Notes: a model not told the origin generated them from the sequence alone. A stretch of DNA of 64,000 nucleotides from Pseudomonadota bacterium (GCA_023433925.1 JAEYTO010000007.1:13077-77076), one strand, 5' to 3'; positions 25,276 through 37,465 are shown, counted from the first letter of the stretch. Numbers and translations: made by a program.

Positions 25276-26365
25276 GCGAGCCGCCAAACACATCTCCATC
25301 TTCATCGGGAGATGGTGCAGTGGCTCGGTTCGGATTTACCGATGCCTTCCGTTGCTCTTTTCTTGGGATGCTTGGCTTGTTGATTGGATCAACACAATCT
25401 CAAGCGGCAGTCGACAGGCCTAAAGCATGAGTCGTGCCAAAGGCGCACAAAACAGGAGGAGCGCGGCGTTATGGGCATGGAAGACATTATTATTTAAAAA
25501 CAAAATAATTAAGATCGCGGAGGGGCGGCGGAGCGCCGGCTGACTGATGGGATTCAAAAGCAGTGGGGGAGGGTCTGCCAGGAAGGCTGGAACCGGTCCA
25601 GGCAAATAGGCTGCTGAATTTACAGGACATGGTCGGAAATCGCCCGCGCGCGCCGCACGGCGGGCGGCCGGGTCCGGATGCTTCGGGGCGCAAAATTTGC
25701 GCTTGGGCTGGTCACCATTTCGTGCCCAAGCCATGGCGCGGCCGCGTCCGTGCGGATGGTGCGTGGCCCGGATCGCATGGCCCTGCCGGGATGGCCAGGC
25801 CTGGCGAAAGCCTCCAACCGGGCGCGAGGGCCGGTGTGCAGCCCGGCCGGCCCGTGCAATGATGCGCACTGACGGTCCTTGGCCGTGCACGGCTGGAGCA
25901 GAGGACATGCCTGCATGAGGCGGCGGCCCGCATGCGGCCGGCAGACGTCATGTAATGCGGCGGATGCGGATCACCGCATCCCGGAATGCGTTGCGTTGCG
26001 CAGGGTGCGTTCCCCTGGATGAAGGCGGGATGGCCGGAGAGACAATGAGCGCTGGAGATATCCCTTGGGCCGCGCGCGCCGGGCGCTGCCGGCCGGATCC
26101 GACCGGCCGGCCTCGGGGCTCGCCGTCATGCGACCACATGCCACGGACCGGCTTGGGCTCGGCGGCTCCAGGCAGGCTTGTGCGCAAGGATGGGAACTCG
26201 ATGGGCTCGCGTCAGGGCAAGGCCATGGATGTGGGGGGGGCGATGCGTGGGCGGCCCAGGGCCGGGCCTGGGGCGTTTGGGCGGAAAAAGCCCGGAAAGG
26301 GGCGGACCCCCTCCGGGCTGAATGGCGAGGCGAGCCATGGCATTTTGCAGATGAGGGTCCAGGGA
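25276..26365. other. Long intergenic stretch, mostly without recognised features
   Basis: More than 1 kb between the riboswitch and repeat C carries no gene I can support. It contains an A/T-rich tract (about 25488-25512), a perfect GGATGCGG/CCGCATCC hairpin (25962-25981), and a GC-rich stem-loop AGCCCGGA ... TCCGGGCT (26289-26319) whose loop includes CGGA. The promoter for the riboswitch transcript should lie just upstream of 25272 on the minus strand. Confidence 0.5.
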
Positions 26366-26523
26366 CAATCGTGCAGGACAGCACGATTGGACGTCGCCGC
26401 CTTGGGCGACGCCCGTAGGGCGAGGGCCAGGAAGGCCCGAGTCACAATCGTGCAGGACAGCACGATTGGACGTCGCCGCCTTGGGCGACGTCCGCGGGGC
26501 GAGGGCCAGGATGGCCCGAGTCA
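26366..26523 (+). repeat. Family C hairpin repeat, tandem pair of 79-base units
   Basis: Two units (26366-26444 and 26445-26523) are identical except for a few bases. Each unit has three hairpins: CAATCGTGC / GCACGATTG with loop AGGACA, a GTCGCC/GGCGAC stem, and GGGCC / GGCCC with loop AGGAA or AGGAT. A third unit at 50789-50867 keeps the structure with different stem bases. The pair lies downstream of speD; the AGGA-bearing strand is opposite to speD transcription. Confidence 0.85.
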
Positions 26524-26548
26524 AATCATTTCCCTGGCGGGTGAGAGT

Positions 26549-26575
26549 CCGAGAGAGGGCGCTGCCCTCTCTCGG
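26549..26575 (-). terminator. Terminator-like hairpin after speD (family B type)
   Basis: CCGAGAGAGGGC (26549-26560) pairs perfectly with GCCCTCTCTCGG (26564-26575) across a three-base loop. The same twelve-base stem recurs at 60864-60892. It lies just beyond the speD stop on the minus strand. There is no long T-run, so it could act as a 3' end stabiliser or as a repeat instead of a classical terminator. Confidence 0.65.
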
Positions 26576-26592
26576 TTGATTTGCAAAATGCT

Positions 26593-27024
26593 TTAAGCCA
26601 GGACGGCCCCGGCGTTCGGGGGCAGGGCCGCGGGCACGGATTGGGCTGCTGGCTCGGACCGGCCCACGCGCCTTCCGCGGGGCAGGACCTTCATGGAATG
26701 GCCTTCGGCGAGCAGGAACTTGGCCAGGAGATCGCAGGCCCGCGTGGGCCGCGCGGTGTCGCCGCTGGTGAAGATGTCCACGGCGGCGTAGCCCAGGGAG
26801 GGCCAGGTATGGATTGATATGTGCGACTCCGCCAGAAGGCCCAGGGCGGTGACCCCCTGATTGTTGGGGACCTTGTGGCTGCTGACCTGGAGCAGGGCGG
26901 AGAGGGAAGACTCGCTGACCTTGGCGATGGCCTCGCGGATGCGCTGCTCATCGCTCAGGATTTCACGCGGACAGCCGGTAAGCTCAAGAATGCAGTGATT
27001 CCCGAGGCTGGCGCTTTTCATCAT
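26593..27024 (-). CDS. speD: AdoMet decarboxylase-family (SpeD) pyruvoyl proenzyme, with altered active site
   Basis: The 143-residue product matches class 1B S-adenosylmethionine decarboxylase, which self-cleaves to form a pyruvoyl group and supplies aminopropyl groups for spermidine synthesis. The cleavage site is LLAESHISIHTWP, giving pyruvoyl from Ser67, and the processing His72 is present. The proton-donor cysteine of the family (Cys83 in the Thermotoga enzyme) aligns with Ser87 here (VDIFTSGD). SpeD homologues altered at active-site positions are known that decarboxylate arginine or ornithine, so the substrate is uncertain. The C-terminus (about 105-143) is longer than usual. No speE lies nearby. 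GGGAGG precedes the start. Confidence 0.85.
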   Translation of the reverse strand: MMKSASLGNHCILELTGCPREILSDEQRIREAIAKVSESSLSALLQVSSHKVPNNQGVTALGLLAESHISIHTWPSLGYAAVDIFTSGDTARPTRACDLLAKFLLAEGHSMKVLPRGRRVGRSEPAAQSVPAALPPNAGAVLA

Positions 27025-27282
27025 GGGAACTACCTCCCAGTGCTTATGTTCGGGGCGCGATCACCCCCTTGGACATGGAACCTGCCGACGCTCGTCGGGG
27101 GCTGGGACTGTCGACGTCCACAATTGACTCCCTGTTGAGGTTCATGAATCCGGCTGGAGGCCTTCCGCCAGGCCGGTTGCGGGCTTGTGCCCGCGAGCCT
27201 GAACGGAACGATACGGAACGTTCCGCCCAGGACAGAAGTCCTGTAGCGCAATTATCGGCGCGAGGCAAGGCGAAACGGGCCT

Positions 27283-28158
27283 TCAGGCCCGGCGGATCAG
27301 TTCGCGCAGGGTCTTCAGGTTCATGCGATCCAGTTCGAGCCGCTCGCCCTCGTCCTTGGGCGTCTCGATGACCATGGGCAGTCCGGCGAAGCGCGGATCG
27401 TTGAGCAGCCTGCGAAACGGCTCCAGGCCGAGGCGGCCCTTGCCGATGTGCTCGTGGCGGTCCACGCGCGAGCCCCGGTCGGTCTTGGCGTCGTTCAGGT
27501 GGAACAGGCGCAGGCGCTCCAGGCCGATGGTCCTGTCGAAGGTCTCGAAAGTGGCCGCATAACCCTCGTCCGTGCGCAGATCGCAGCCGGCGGCGAAGGC
27601 GTGGCACGTATCCAGGCACACGGCCAGCCGCTGCGCGTGGCGCGAGCGGGCCATGACCTCGGCCAGCTCCTCGAAGCTGCTGCCGAGCCCGCTGCCCTGG
27701 CCGGCGGTGTTCTCCAGGAGCACCCTGACGGCCCCGGAACCCTGGTCCACGGCCCCGGCTTCTTCCATGGCCGCGTCCAGGTTGTCCGTCAGCGCGGCGA
27801 TGCCGGCCGCCACGCCCGCGCCCAGGTGCGCGCCGGGATGGAGCACGACCATGGGGATGCCCAGCCGCGCGCAACGCACCAGCTCGTCGGCCAGGGCCTT
27901 GCGCGACTTGGCCGCCACCTCGGGGTCGGGCGAGGCCAGGTTGATCAGATAGGAGTCGTGGCTCGCCACGTGCGCGAAACCCCAGTTCGCCACGGCCAGG
28001 CGGAAGGCCTCGGCCTCCTCGTCCGTCACGGGCGCGGCCTTCCATTGGCGCTGGTTGCGCGTGAAGACCTGCAAGGCCTGGCCGTCGATGGAGGCGATGC
28101 GCTCCACGGCCTTGTGCAGGCCGCCGGCGATGGACATGTGCGCTCCGAGGAAGGGCAT
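27283..28158 (-). CDS. nfo: Endonuclease IV (AP endonuclease)
   Basis: The 291-residue product is a zinc-dependent apurinic/apyrimidinic endonuclease for base-excision repair. It has the TIM-barrel metal motifs of the family: GAHMSIAGGL at the start, VLHPGAHLG, LLENTAGQG, CLDTCHAFAAGCD, HLNDAKTDRGSRVDRHEHIGKG and the C-terminal IETPKDE. Length is normal. It lies three bases downstream of the gamma-glutamylcyclotransferase-like gene, so the two are probably cotranscribed. Confidence 0.95.
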   Translation of the reverse strand: MPFLGAHMSIAGGLHKAVERIASIDGQALQVFTRNQRQWKAAPVTDEEAEAFRLAVANWGFAHVASHDSYLINLASPDPEVAAKSRKALADELVRCARLGIPMVVLHPGAHLGAGVAAGIAALTDNLDAAMEEAGAVDQGSGAVRVLLENTAGQGSGLGSSFEELAEVMARSRHAQRLAVCLDTCHAFAAGCDLRTDEGYAATFETFDRTIGLERLRLFHLNDAKTDRGSRVDRHEHIGKGRLGLEPFRRLLNDPRFAGLPMVIETPKDEGERLELDRMNLKTLRELIRRA

Positions 28159-28161
28159 GGC

Positions 28162-28527
28162 CTAACTCCCGGCGTGATCGCCGCTCTCGACGAGGCGGCC
28201 GCGAGGCTCGGGGTGGAAATAGAGCCAGGCCTCGATTTCCCGGCCGTCGTCCAGGGTCACCGGCACCTTCTCGCGGCGGTGGACGCTCGGGTGCTCCTTC
28301 AGGGCGTCCAGGACCATGAGCGTGGCCTGATCCACCTTGTAGACCTCGCCGCTGATGCGGCTCACGGCCCGGCCCTTGACCACGCAGGGCTGCTCGCCCA
28401 CGTACAGGGCGTGGCGTTCCCTGGTCCTGGCCCCGCCCAGGCAGGGCGAGCGGCCCAGCAGGCGGTGGCTCTGGAAGCCGCGGCGTAGCGTGCCGTGGGC
28501 GAAGACGTACTCGAAGTCGCGGGTCAT
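28162..28527 (-). CDS. Gamma-glutamylcyclotransferase-like (AIG2/GGCT) family protein
   Basis: The 121-residue product has the GGCT-like fold markers: VFAHGTLRRGFQSHRLLG near the start and ALYVGEQPCVVKGRAVSRISGEVYKVD in the middle, with a Glu at the expected region (KEHPSVHRREKVPV). Family members cleave gamma-glutamyl amines or are of unknown function; the substrate is unknown here. It is probably cotranscribed with nfo. The 419 bases upstream, to the divergent porin gene, hold no supported gene and should contain both promoters. Confidence 0.82.
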   Translation of the reverse strand: MTRDFEYVFAHGTLRRGFQSHRLLGRSPCLGGARTRERHALYVGEQPCVVKGRAVSRISGEVYKVDQATLMVLDALKEHPSVHRREKVPVTLDDGREIEAWLYFHPEPRGRLVESGDHAGS

Positions 28528-28946
28528 GGGTTCTACCTAGACACGGATGCCGGCCAAGGCAAGTCCGGGGTTGGCCCAAGCAGGCCCGCCTCCGGCGCGG
28601 GGCTTGGACCATGGATCGCGGCCGCATGGCGGCTCCGGAACGCCGTTTTCCCAGCGGGGCGAGCCCAAAAAGAGACCGCCGGATCGCCGGCAGGGCCTTC
28701 ATTCACTTGGGCGCGGCCTGTCGTTCTTTCCGTGCAAGCCTCGGCCATGCACAGGCATGAAAACGGAATGCCGATGTGGACAAACATGGGCGCTCGTGTA
28801 GGGTATCCTGTGCCGTGCCGCGCCTCATGGGTGCGCATGATCCCGCATCGGGGCTTCCATGCAACACCCATGGCGCGCCCGTGGCGCGCGCGCCGCGCAT
28901 ACGGAAGCCTGACCGCGGGCGGCACGGGCAAACAGGAGGCTCGAGC

Positions 28947-30170
28947 ATGATCATGCGCGCCAACATGCTATGCGTCATTCTCCTCGCCCTTGTCCCCTGC
29001 CTGGCGCACGCGGGAGCCAAGATCGGCGGCGACGGCGAAGCGAGCCTCGAACTGGGCTACCTGCTCCAGACCCACTACCGCCATGCAAGCCTCGACCCGG
29101 CCGAAGAGGACGGCGGAGGAGGAAACCACGACTTCATCCTGCGCCGGGGTCGTCTGCGCCTGGCGGCCACGCTCACGGAGGACATCGGCATGTTCCTGCA
29201 GACCGAGGCCACGGCCGGCATGAACGGCGGTCCCACGGTCAGGCTCATCGACGCCTACGCCACCCTGCGCCTGTCCGAGCAGGCCACGCTCCACGCGGGC
29301 GAGCACATGGCCCCGGCCGGCCGGGAGATCCTGACCAGCCCGGCGGCCTTCCTGGCCATCGATCGGCCGGCCATGACCAACTACAACCTGACCTGGGGCC
29401 TGAACGCCCGGCCGCAATTCAACACCACGGACTTCACGGACTCGGACCTGGACCTGGAGGGCCAAGTCAACGTGCGCGACATCGGCGCCACCATGTTCGG
29501 CCTGCTCTCGGCCCGCGAGGAGCTGCACCTCAAGTACTACGCGGGCTTCTACGAGGGCCTGGAGGGGCCTGGGGCCGGCGCTCCGCCGCGCTTCACCGCC
29601 CGCGTCCAGCTCAACCTCCTGGACCCCGAGCCGGACTACTTCAATCTGGGCACCTACCTGGGCGAGAAGCGCACCATATCCTTCGGCACGTCCGTGGACC
29701 TGCAGGACGACTTTGCCCGCGACCGGGCCGAGGGCGAGGATGTGGACTACTTCTGGTGGGAGCTGGACCTGTTCGCCGAGCTGCCGCTCGGTCCAGGCAG
29801 CCTGACGGTCGAGTGGCTCTACCAGGTCCTGGACCTGGACGGAGCTCGGGAGCTCCAGGACGAGGACGGCGGACCGGATGCGCTGGAGGACGCCCGGCGC
29901 GTGGAGGGCCAGGGCTTCTCCGTGCAGCTCGGCTACTACTTGCGGGACATCAAGCTCCAGCCGTGGCTGGGCTACGAGAGCTGGGACACCAGCCATCCGG
30001 ACGACGCGGGCGGCTTCCGCGCGGCCAGGCTCGGCCTCAACTACTACCTGCGCGGGCACAACGCCAAGCTCTATGCCGGCTACGAGCTTTTCCTGGCCGA
30101 GGAGGACATCGCGGACACGGACGACAAGACCATGCACACGGTTCTGGCCGGAGTGAGCTTGTACTACTAG
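28947..30170 (+). CDS. Outer-membrane porin (phosphate-selective porin O/P-like)
   Basis: The 407-residue product has a signal peptide (MLCVILLALVPCLAHA), then alternating amphipathic strands of a beta-barrel (FILRRGRLRLAATLTEDIGMFLQTEA, LKYYAGFYEGLEG, KLYAGYELFLAEEDI) and ends in aromatic LYY, as outer-membrane proteins do for BAM recognition. The early RRGRLRLAATLTEDIGMFLQTE segment resembles the Porin_O_P family. Substrate cannot be read. AGGAGG lies seven bases before ATG 28947. Confidence 0.85.
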   Translation: MIMRANMLCVILLALVPCLAHAGAKIGGDGEASLELGYLLQTHYRHASLDPAEEDGGGGNHDFILRRGRLRLAATLTEDIGMFLQTEATAGMNGGPTVRLIDAYATLRLSEQATLHAGEHMAPAGREILTSPAAFLAIDRPAMTNYNLTWGLNARPQFNTTDFTDSDLDLEGQVNVRDIGATMFGLLSAREELHLKYYAGFYEGLEGPGAGAPPRFTARVQLNLLDPEPDYFNLGTYLGEKRTISFGTSVDLQDDFARDRAEGEDVDYFWWELDLFAELPLGPGSLTVEWLYQVLDLDGARELQDEDGGPDALEDARRVEGQGFSVQLGYYLRDIKLQPWLGYESWDTSHPDDAGGFRAARLGLNYYLRGHNAKLYAGYELFLAEEDIADTDDKTMHTVLAGVSLYY

Positions 30171-30267
30171 GGCGCCATGGGTCGCCCGGCCGATGGCCAT
30201 GGCGCATCCCGCATGTTAGCGTGACGGACCCGGACGGATGGACTCCTGCTCATCGAGGGGTGGCGGC

Positions 30268-33948
<3,681 letters not shown>

Positions 33949-34055
33949 AGGCCCGGCCCACGGCTGCTCGCGGAGAATGCCGCGCCATCTTCATCAAATA
34001 CTTTCGATATTATTTCAGAATATTGCCGGAGTGACGCAACTGAAAAAACGGGGTT

Positions 34056-34078
34056 CCAAGGGGGCCGCGCCCCCTTGG
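34056..34078 (+). terminator. Terminator-like hairpin after the hybrid kinase
   Basis: CCAAGGGGGC pairs perfectly with GCCCCCTTGG around a CGC loop, 108 bases after the kinase stop. A run of A precedes it, so it could terminate from either side. It is fused to sequences of family B (GGTTCCAAGG). Confidence 0.6.
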
Positions 34079-34111
34079 CCGCCGGAGGCCGTATAGAGCA
34101 ACTTGCAGATG

Positions 34112-34202
34112 ACTGGGAAGGGCTTTGCCCTCCCCAGACCCCACCCACCAAGGCCCGCTCTTGATAAGGCGGCCCTTGGAACCCGCATTTCATTTGCAAA
34201 TG
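34112..34202 (-). repeat. Family B intergenic repeat, copy 2
   Basis: On the minus strand this copy reads ATGCGGGTTCCAAGGGCC, a loop, GGGCCTTGGTGGGTGG and a hairpin AGGGCAAAGCCCT. It ends in the perfect palindrome CATTTGCAAATG (34191-34202), three bases from the cheD stop. Its layout matches 40-116, 35450-35520 and 49478-49555. Confidence 0.75.
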
Positions 34203-34205
34203 GCT

Positions 34206-34715
34206 CTAGATCCCGGCTGACGACTCCTGGCCGAGCTTCTTGACGTACACGTCGCCGGTATGGGTCATGAACAGGATCTTGCGCCCCCGACTGCCGCCAA
34301 CGTCGGCGGCCTTGACGTGCATCCTGTTGCGCTCCAAGGTCTCGAAGGCCATCTCCGCGTTGCGGCGGCCCACGCCGATGCCGTCGTCCATGGTTCCGCA
34401 CGAGCCCCCGAAAACCTTGGCCTCAAGGCCTTGCCGCCGCACGCCCAGCCTGTCCAGGCTGCCGAGCACCGCGTGGATGGCGCTGTCCACGTACTTGTAG
34501 GCATTGCGCGCCGGGTCGTCGCGCGGATAGTCGCTCGCGCGGGGCAGGAGCGCGTGGAACAGGCCGCCGATCTTGCGCACGGGGCAGTGCAAGGTCACGG
34601 CCACGCAGGAGCCGAGCACGGTGTGCACGGCCGTTGGAGACTCGAAGACCCCTCCGTCGGCGATCATAAGATAGAAGGAGGCGATCCCGGTCTCCTCGCC
34701 GTACAATCCGCGCAT
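34206..34715 (-). CDS. cheD: Chemoreceptor glutamine deamidase CheD
   Basis: The 169-residue product is a CheD-type amidohydrolase, which deamidates or modulates chemoreceptor glutamines and can bind CheC. The catalytic cysteine is in VLGSCVAVTL (Cys37) and the histidine in GLFHALLP (His54); the conserved VFGGSCGTMDDGIGVGRRN region follows. It is encoded with a CheY-like regulator, whose stop overlaps this start by one base (TAATG), without other chemotaxis genes in the window. It may act on receptors encoded elsewhere. Confidence 0.9.
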   Translation of the reverse strand: MRGLYGEETGIASFYLMIADGGVFESPTAVHTVLGSCVAVTLHCPVRKIGGLFHALLPRASDYPRDDPARNAYKYVDSAIHAVLGSLDRLGVRRQGLEAKVFGGSCGTMDDGIGVGRRNAEMAFETLERNRMHVKAADVGGSRGRKILFMTHTGDVYVKKLGQESSAGI

Positions 34716-35134
34716 TATTCTCCATCCAAACAGAGCGGCCCGTCCACCAGGCCGAAGTTGACGAGCATCTCATGGAGCGTGTGCAGCTCCACGGGCTTGG
34801 TCAGGTACAGGTCCGAGCCGCTCTCGAACTGGGCGCGCAGCATGTTGCGCGGGTCGTCCAGGCTGGAGAGCATGGCCACCCTGACCGGCTCGGGAGCGCC
34901 GATCTTGGCCTCCAGCTCGCGGATCTTGCCGACGGCCGCATGGCCGTCCATCTTGGGCATCATGATGTCCATGATCACGAGGTCGTAGGTCTCGCCGCTC
35001 TGCACTGTCCGGCTGAACATCTTCACCGCGTCGCGTCCGTTCTCGGCCTCGTGGCATTCGCCGAAACGCCCGAGATAGGCGCGCAGGAGGTATCTGGCCG
35101 AGGCGCTGTCATCGACGATGAGGAATCTGAGCAT
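34715..35134 (-). CDS. CheY-like single-domain response regulator
   Basis: The 139-residue product is a receiver domain without an output domain. The acidic pocket is IVDDS (Asp8, Asp9), the phosphoacceptor is Asp56 in VIMDIMMPKMDG and the conserved lysine is in LTKPVE. It forms a two-gene operon with cheD and faces the hybrid kinase gene tail to tail. It could be a target of that kinase or signal to motility or adaptation. Confidence 0.9.
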   Translation of the reverse strand: MLRFLIVDDSASARYLLRAYLGRFGECHEAENGRDAVKMFSRTVQSGETYDLVIMDIMMPKMDGHAAVGKIRELEAKIGAPEPVRVAMLSSLDDPRNMLRAQFESGSDLYLTKPVELHTLHEMLVNFGLVDGPLCLDGE

Positions 35135-35449
35135 GCTCCCCCCTGCTGTGGCGACTTGGCTAGGAGGCCCCTGACGGCGAACTCCATGGCCATGTCGAGG
35201 CTGATGCGCTCCCGCGCGTCATGGACCGGGCCATGGCCAGGGATGGCGGGACCGGCCGTCCGGCCCTGGGCGCCCGTGCGCGGCATGGCGGCCTGGCTCC
35301 TGCTGGCGATGCCCGATGGCGCGATGTGTACGCTGGTCTCGACAGGGAAACACTATACGATTTTGGCTTGAAACTCCAGACCATGGCCGGTGGACGAATC
35401 CGGCAATGGCCAAGGCGCATCCATGCCAGGGCAAACCGCGAATGGAATG

Positions 35450-35520
35450 CGGGTTCCAGGGCCGCTTTATCGAAAGAGGTTTTGGCGGGAGGGAATCATG
35501 AGAAGGGCGCTGCCCTTCCC
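35450..35520 (+). repeat. Family B intergenic repeat, copy 3
   Basis: This copy has GCGGGTTCCAGGGCCGC, a loop, GGTTTTGGCGGGAGGG and a hairpin AAGGGC-GCT-GCCCTT (about 35504-35518). It lies in the 433-base gap (35135-35567) between the CheY-like gene and a small membrane protein gene, which otherwise holds nothing I can support. Confidence 0.65.
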
Positions 35521-35567
35521 GGCTCATTCATGAGATTTTCATGATTGCGCCTGGCGGCGCGGAGGTC

Positions 35568-35729
35568 TCAGCGCGCCCTGGAGCGCGCGGGGTCGGGCGG
35601 GGCGAGCAGGGTCCGCGCGAGGCCCGAGGGCTTGTCGAGTTCTTCCTCCTCGTCGCGGGAGGTTCTCAGCACGAGCCAGATGGCCGCGGTGAGCATGAGC
35701 GGCGTGATGAGCATGGCGAAGGTCTGCAT
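35568..35729 (-). CDS. Small single-span membrane protein (53 residues)
   Basis: The frame begins at ATG 35729 after a very good site, AAGGAGG. It encodes MQTFAMLITPLMLTAAIWLVL, one membrane segment, followed by RTSRDEEEELDKPSG and a Pro/Arg-rich tail. I do not recognise a family. It lies 147 bases after the flavin oxidoreductase gene on the same strand. The strong ribosome site and clear membrane segment argue that it is real. Confidence 0.6.
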   Translation of the reverse strand: MQTFAMLITPLMLTAAIWLVLRTSRDEEEELDKPSGLARTLLAPPDPARSRAR

Positions 35730-35875
35730 TGGAGCCTCCTTCGGCTGCGCGTCCAAGCTTTTCTTCGGCCCCGGTCCTCCGAGGCTGCGCCAACATACCA
35801 CATCGACGCCCCTGGGCAATACTTATCCTTGTAGTCCAAAGGCCTACATGGCGGACGAGGCCTGACCGCGCGGCA

Positions 35876-37357
35876 TCAGCCGCGCTCGAGAGCCACGCAG
35901 CGCAGGCCCTTGCCGTCGCGCGCCGCGACGATGCAGCGATTGCAGGACACGCAGGCCGCCTCGGTCTCATCGCCAAGGCGCCAGCGCTTGGGCAGGTGCG
36001 GCTCGCGGATGAGCGGCCGGCTCATGGAGATGAAGTCGGCCACGCCGCCGGCGAGCAGCCGCTCGCATTGGCGCGGGTTCCTGTGGCCTCCCACGAGGAT
36101 GAGCGGAAGCCCGACCTCGGCCTTGAAGCGGGCGGCCTGCCGCGCGTAATAGGCTTGCCGCCCGGGCTCCTCGATGCGGCCCTTGCGCAAGGGGCTCAGC
36201 TTCCCGGAGCGGCCGGTGCCGCCCGAAAGCTCCACGGCGGCCACGCCGAGGTCCTTGAGTCGGCGCGAGACCTCGATCATCTCATTCACGCTCAGGCCGG
36301 GCTCCAGGAAGTCCTCGGCATTGAGCTTGACAAGCAGGGGGAATCCGTCGCCCAGGGCGTCGCGCACGAGCTGGCAGACATCCAGGAGAAAGCGCGCCCT
36401 GTTCTCCAGGCTGCCGCCGTACTCGTCCGCGCGCTTGTTGAAGTACGGGGAAAGGAACTGGCTGAGCAAGTAGCCGTGGGCCGCGTGGATCTGCACCGCG
36501 TCGAAGCCGGCCTGCTTGGCGCGCACCGCTCCCTTGGCGAAGTCCAGGGCCGTGTCGCGGATCTCGGATGCGCTCATCTCCCGGCAGGACGGGCCGGGCT
36601 CGCCGGGCAAGACCAGGCTCGACGGGCCGCGCGGCTCCTGCCCGGTGATGTCGCGCGCCGCCGCGCACCCGGCGTGGGCGAGCTGGAGCGCGATCCGGCC
36701 GCCGACCGCGTGCACGGCCTGGGCCAGTTGCTTGAGACCCGGCCGGGCCAGGTCGTCATGGATGCTCATCTGGCCCCGGCTGGCCTGGCCTTCGGGCGAG
36801 ACATGCGCATGGCCGGTTATGATGAGCCCCACGCCGCCCAGGGCCAGATTCTCGTAGAGTTCGATGAGCGCGGGCGTGACGTGGCCGTGCTCGTCGGCCA
36901 GGCCTTCCCAGGTCGCCGAGCGCACGAGGCGGTTGGCAAGCCCGAGGCCGGCCAGCCTGGCCGGCTCGAAGAGCTTGCCGCACGCCGACTGGGGCGTATC
37001 CGGCCGGCGGGCCGCGCGCCTGGAAGAGGCCTTGGCCGGCTGGGGGCTCCGGGCCGGGCTGCCCAGGCTCTCCCAGAGGCTCGTCTCGGGCTCTCGGGCC
37101 AGCAGGCCCTCGGGCCAGACGCGCAAGGCCGTGGGGTACGGCCTGGCCAGCCGGACGTCCAGGCCTTCGCCCCTGGGCCAGCGCTCGAAAAGGAGGAACT
37201 CGGACGGGTCGTCCCGGGAGACGTGCAGCTCGCAGGCCGGACCGCCCTTTTCCCCGTGCGCGGCGTCCATGAGCGAGCGGAGCACGCGCCGCACGCGCGT
37301 CTCCAAGCCCTGCCTGGCCTTGATGCGGGTGATGATGGTGATGGGCTGGCTGGCCAT
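35876..37357 (-). CDS. ABM-domain/Old Yellow Enzyme fusion flavin oxidoreductase
   Basis: Residues 1-90 form an antibiotic-biosynthesis-monooxygenase-like ferredoxin fold (PITIITRIKARQGLETRVRRVLRSLMDAA ... EFLLFERW). After a linker, residues 125-490 are a TIM-barrel NADH:flavin oxidoreductase (LANRLVRSATWEGLADEHGHVT, QLAHAGCAA, FDAVQIHAAHGYLLSQFLSPYFNKRADEYGGS, LILVGGHR). The C-terminal CVSCNRCIVAARDGKGLRC resembles the 4Fe-4S-binding cysteines of 2,4-dienoyl-CoA-reductase-type enzymes, but the NAD-binding domain of those is absent. It probably reduces an activated double bond; the substrate is unknown. The two-domain combination is uncommon. Confidence 0.87.
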   Translation of the reverse strand: MASQPITIITRIKARQGLETRVRRVLRSLMDAAHGEKGGPACELHVSRDDPSEFLLFERWPRGEGLDVRLARPYPTALRVWPEGLLAREPETSLWESLGSPARSPQPAKASSRRAARRPDTPQSACGKLFEPARLAGLGLANRLVRSATWEGLADEHGHVTPALIELYENLALGGVGLIITGHAHVSPEGQASRGQMSIHDDLARPGLKQLAQAVHAVGGRIALQLAHAGCAAARDITGQEPRGPSSLVLPGEPGPSCREMSASEIRDTALDFAKGAVRAKQAGFDAVQIHAAHGYLLSQFLSPYFNKRADEYGGSLENRARFLLDVCQLVRDALGDGFPLLVKLNAEDFLEPGLSVNEMIEVSRRLKDLGVAAVELSGGTGRSGKLSPLRKGRIEEPGRQAYYARQAARFKAEVGLPLILVGGHRNPRQCERLLAGGVADFISMSRPLIREPHLPKRWRLGDETEAACVSCNRCIVAARDGKGLRCVALERG

Positions 37358-37465
37358 GGCAACCTCTGAGCGCGTGGCGTCGGCTTGCTGGTGAGAGTTG
37401 GGCGCACCCCTGGCCGCCTGCGGCGAGGTCGCGCAGGCTGGAGCCTAGCATACCGACCGGACAGG

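Noticed and set aside
25420..25908. Minus-strand frame of about 160 residues in the long gap
   Set aside because: It has no ribosome site or recognisable domain, and Arg/Pro-rich composition typical of noncoding high-G+C frames.
26366..26523. CRISPR array
   Set aside because: There are only two units, they abut with no spacers, and each is a set of hairpins, so it is a tandem repeat and not a CRISPR.
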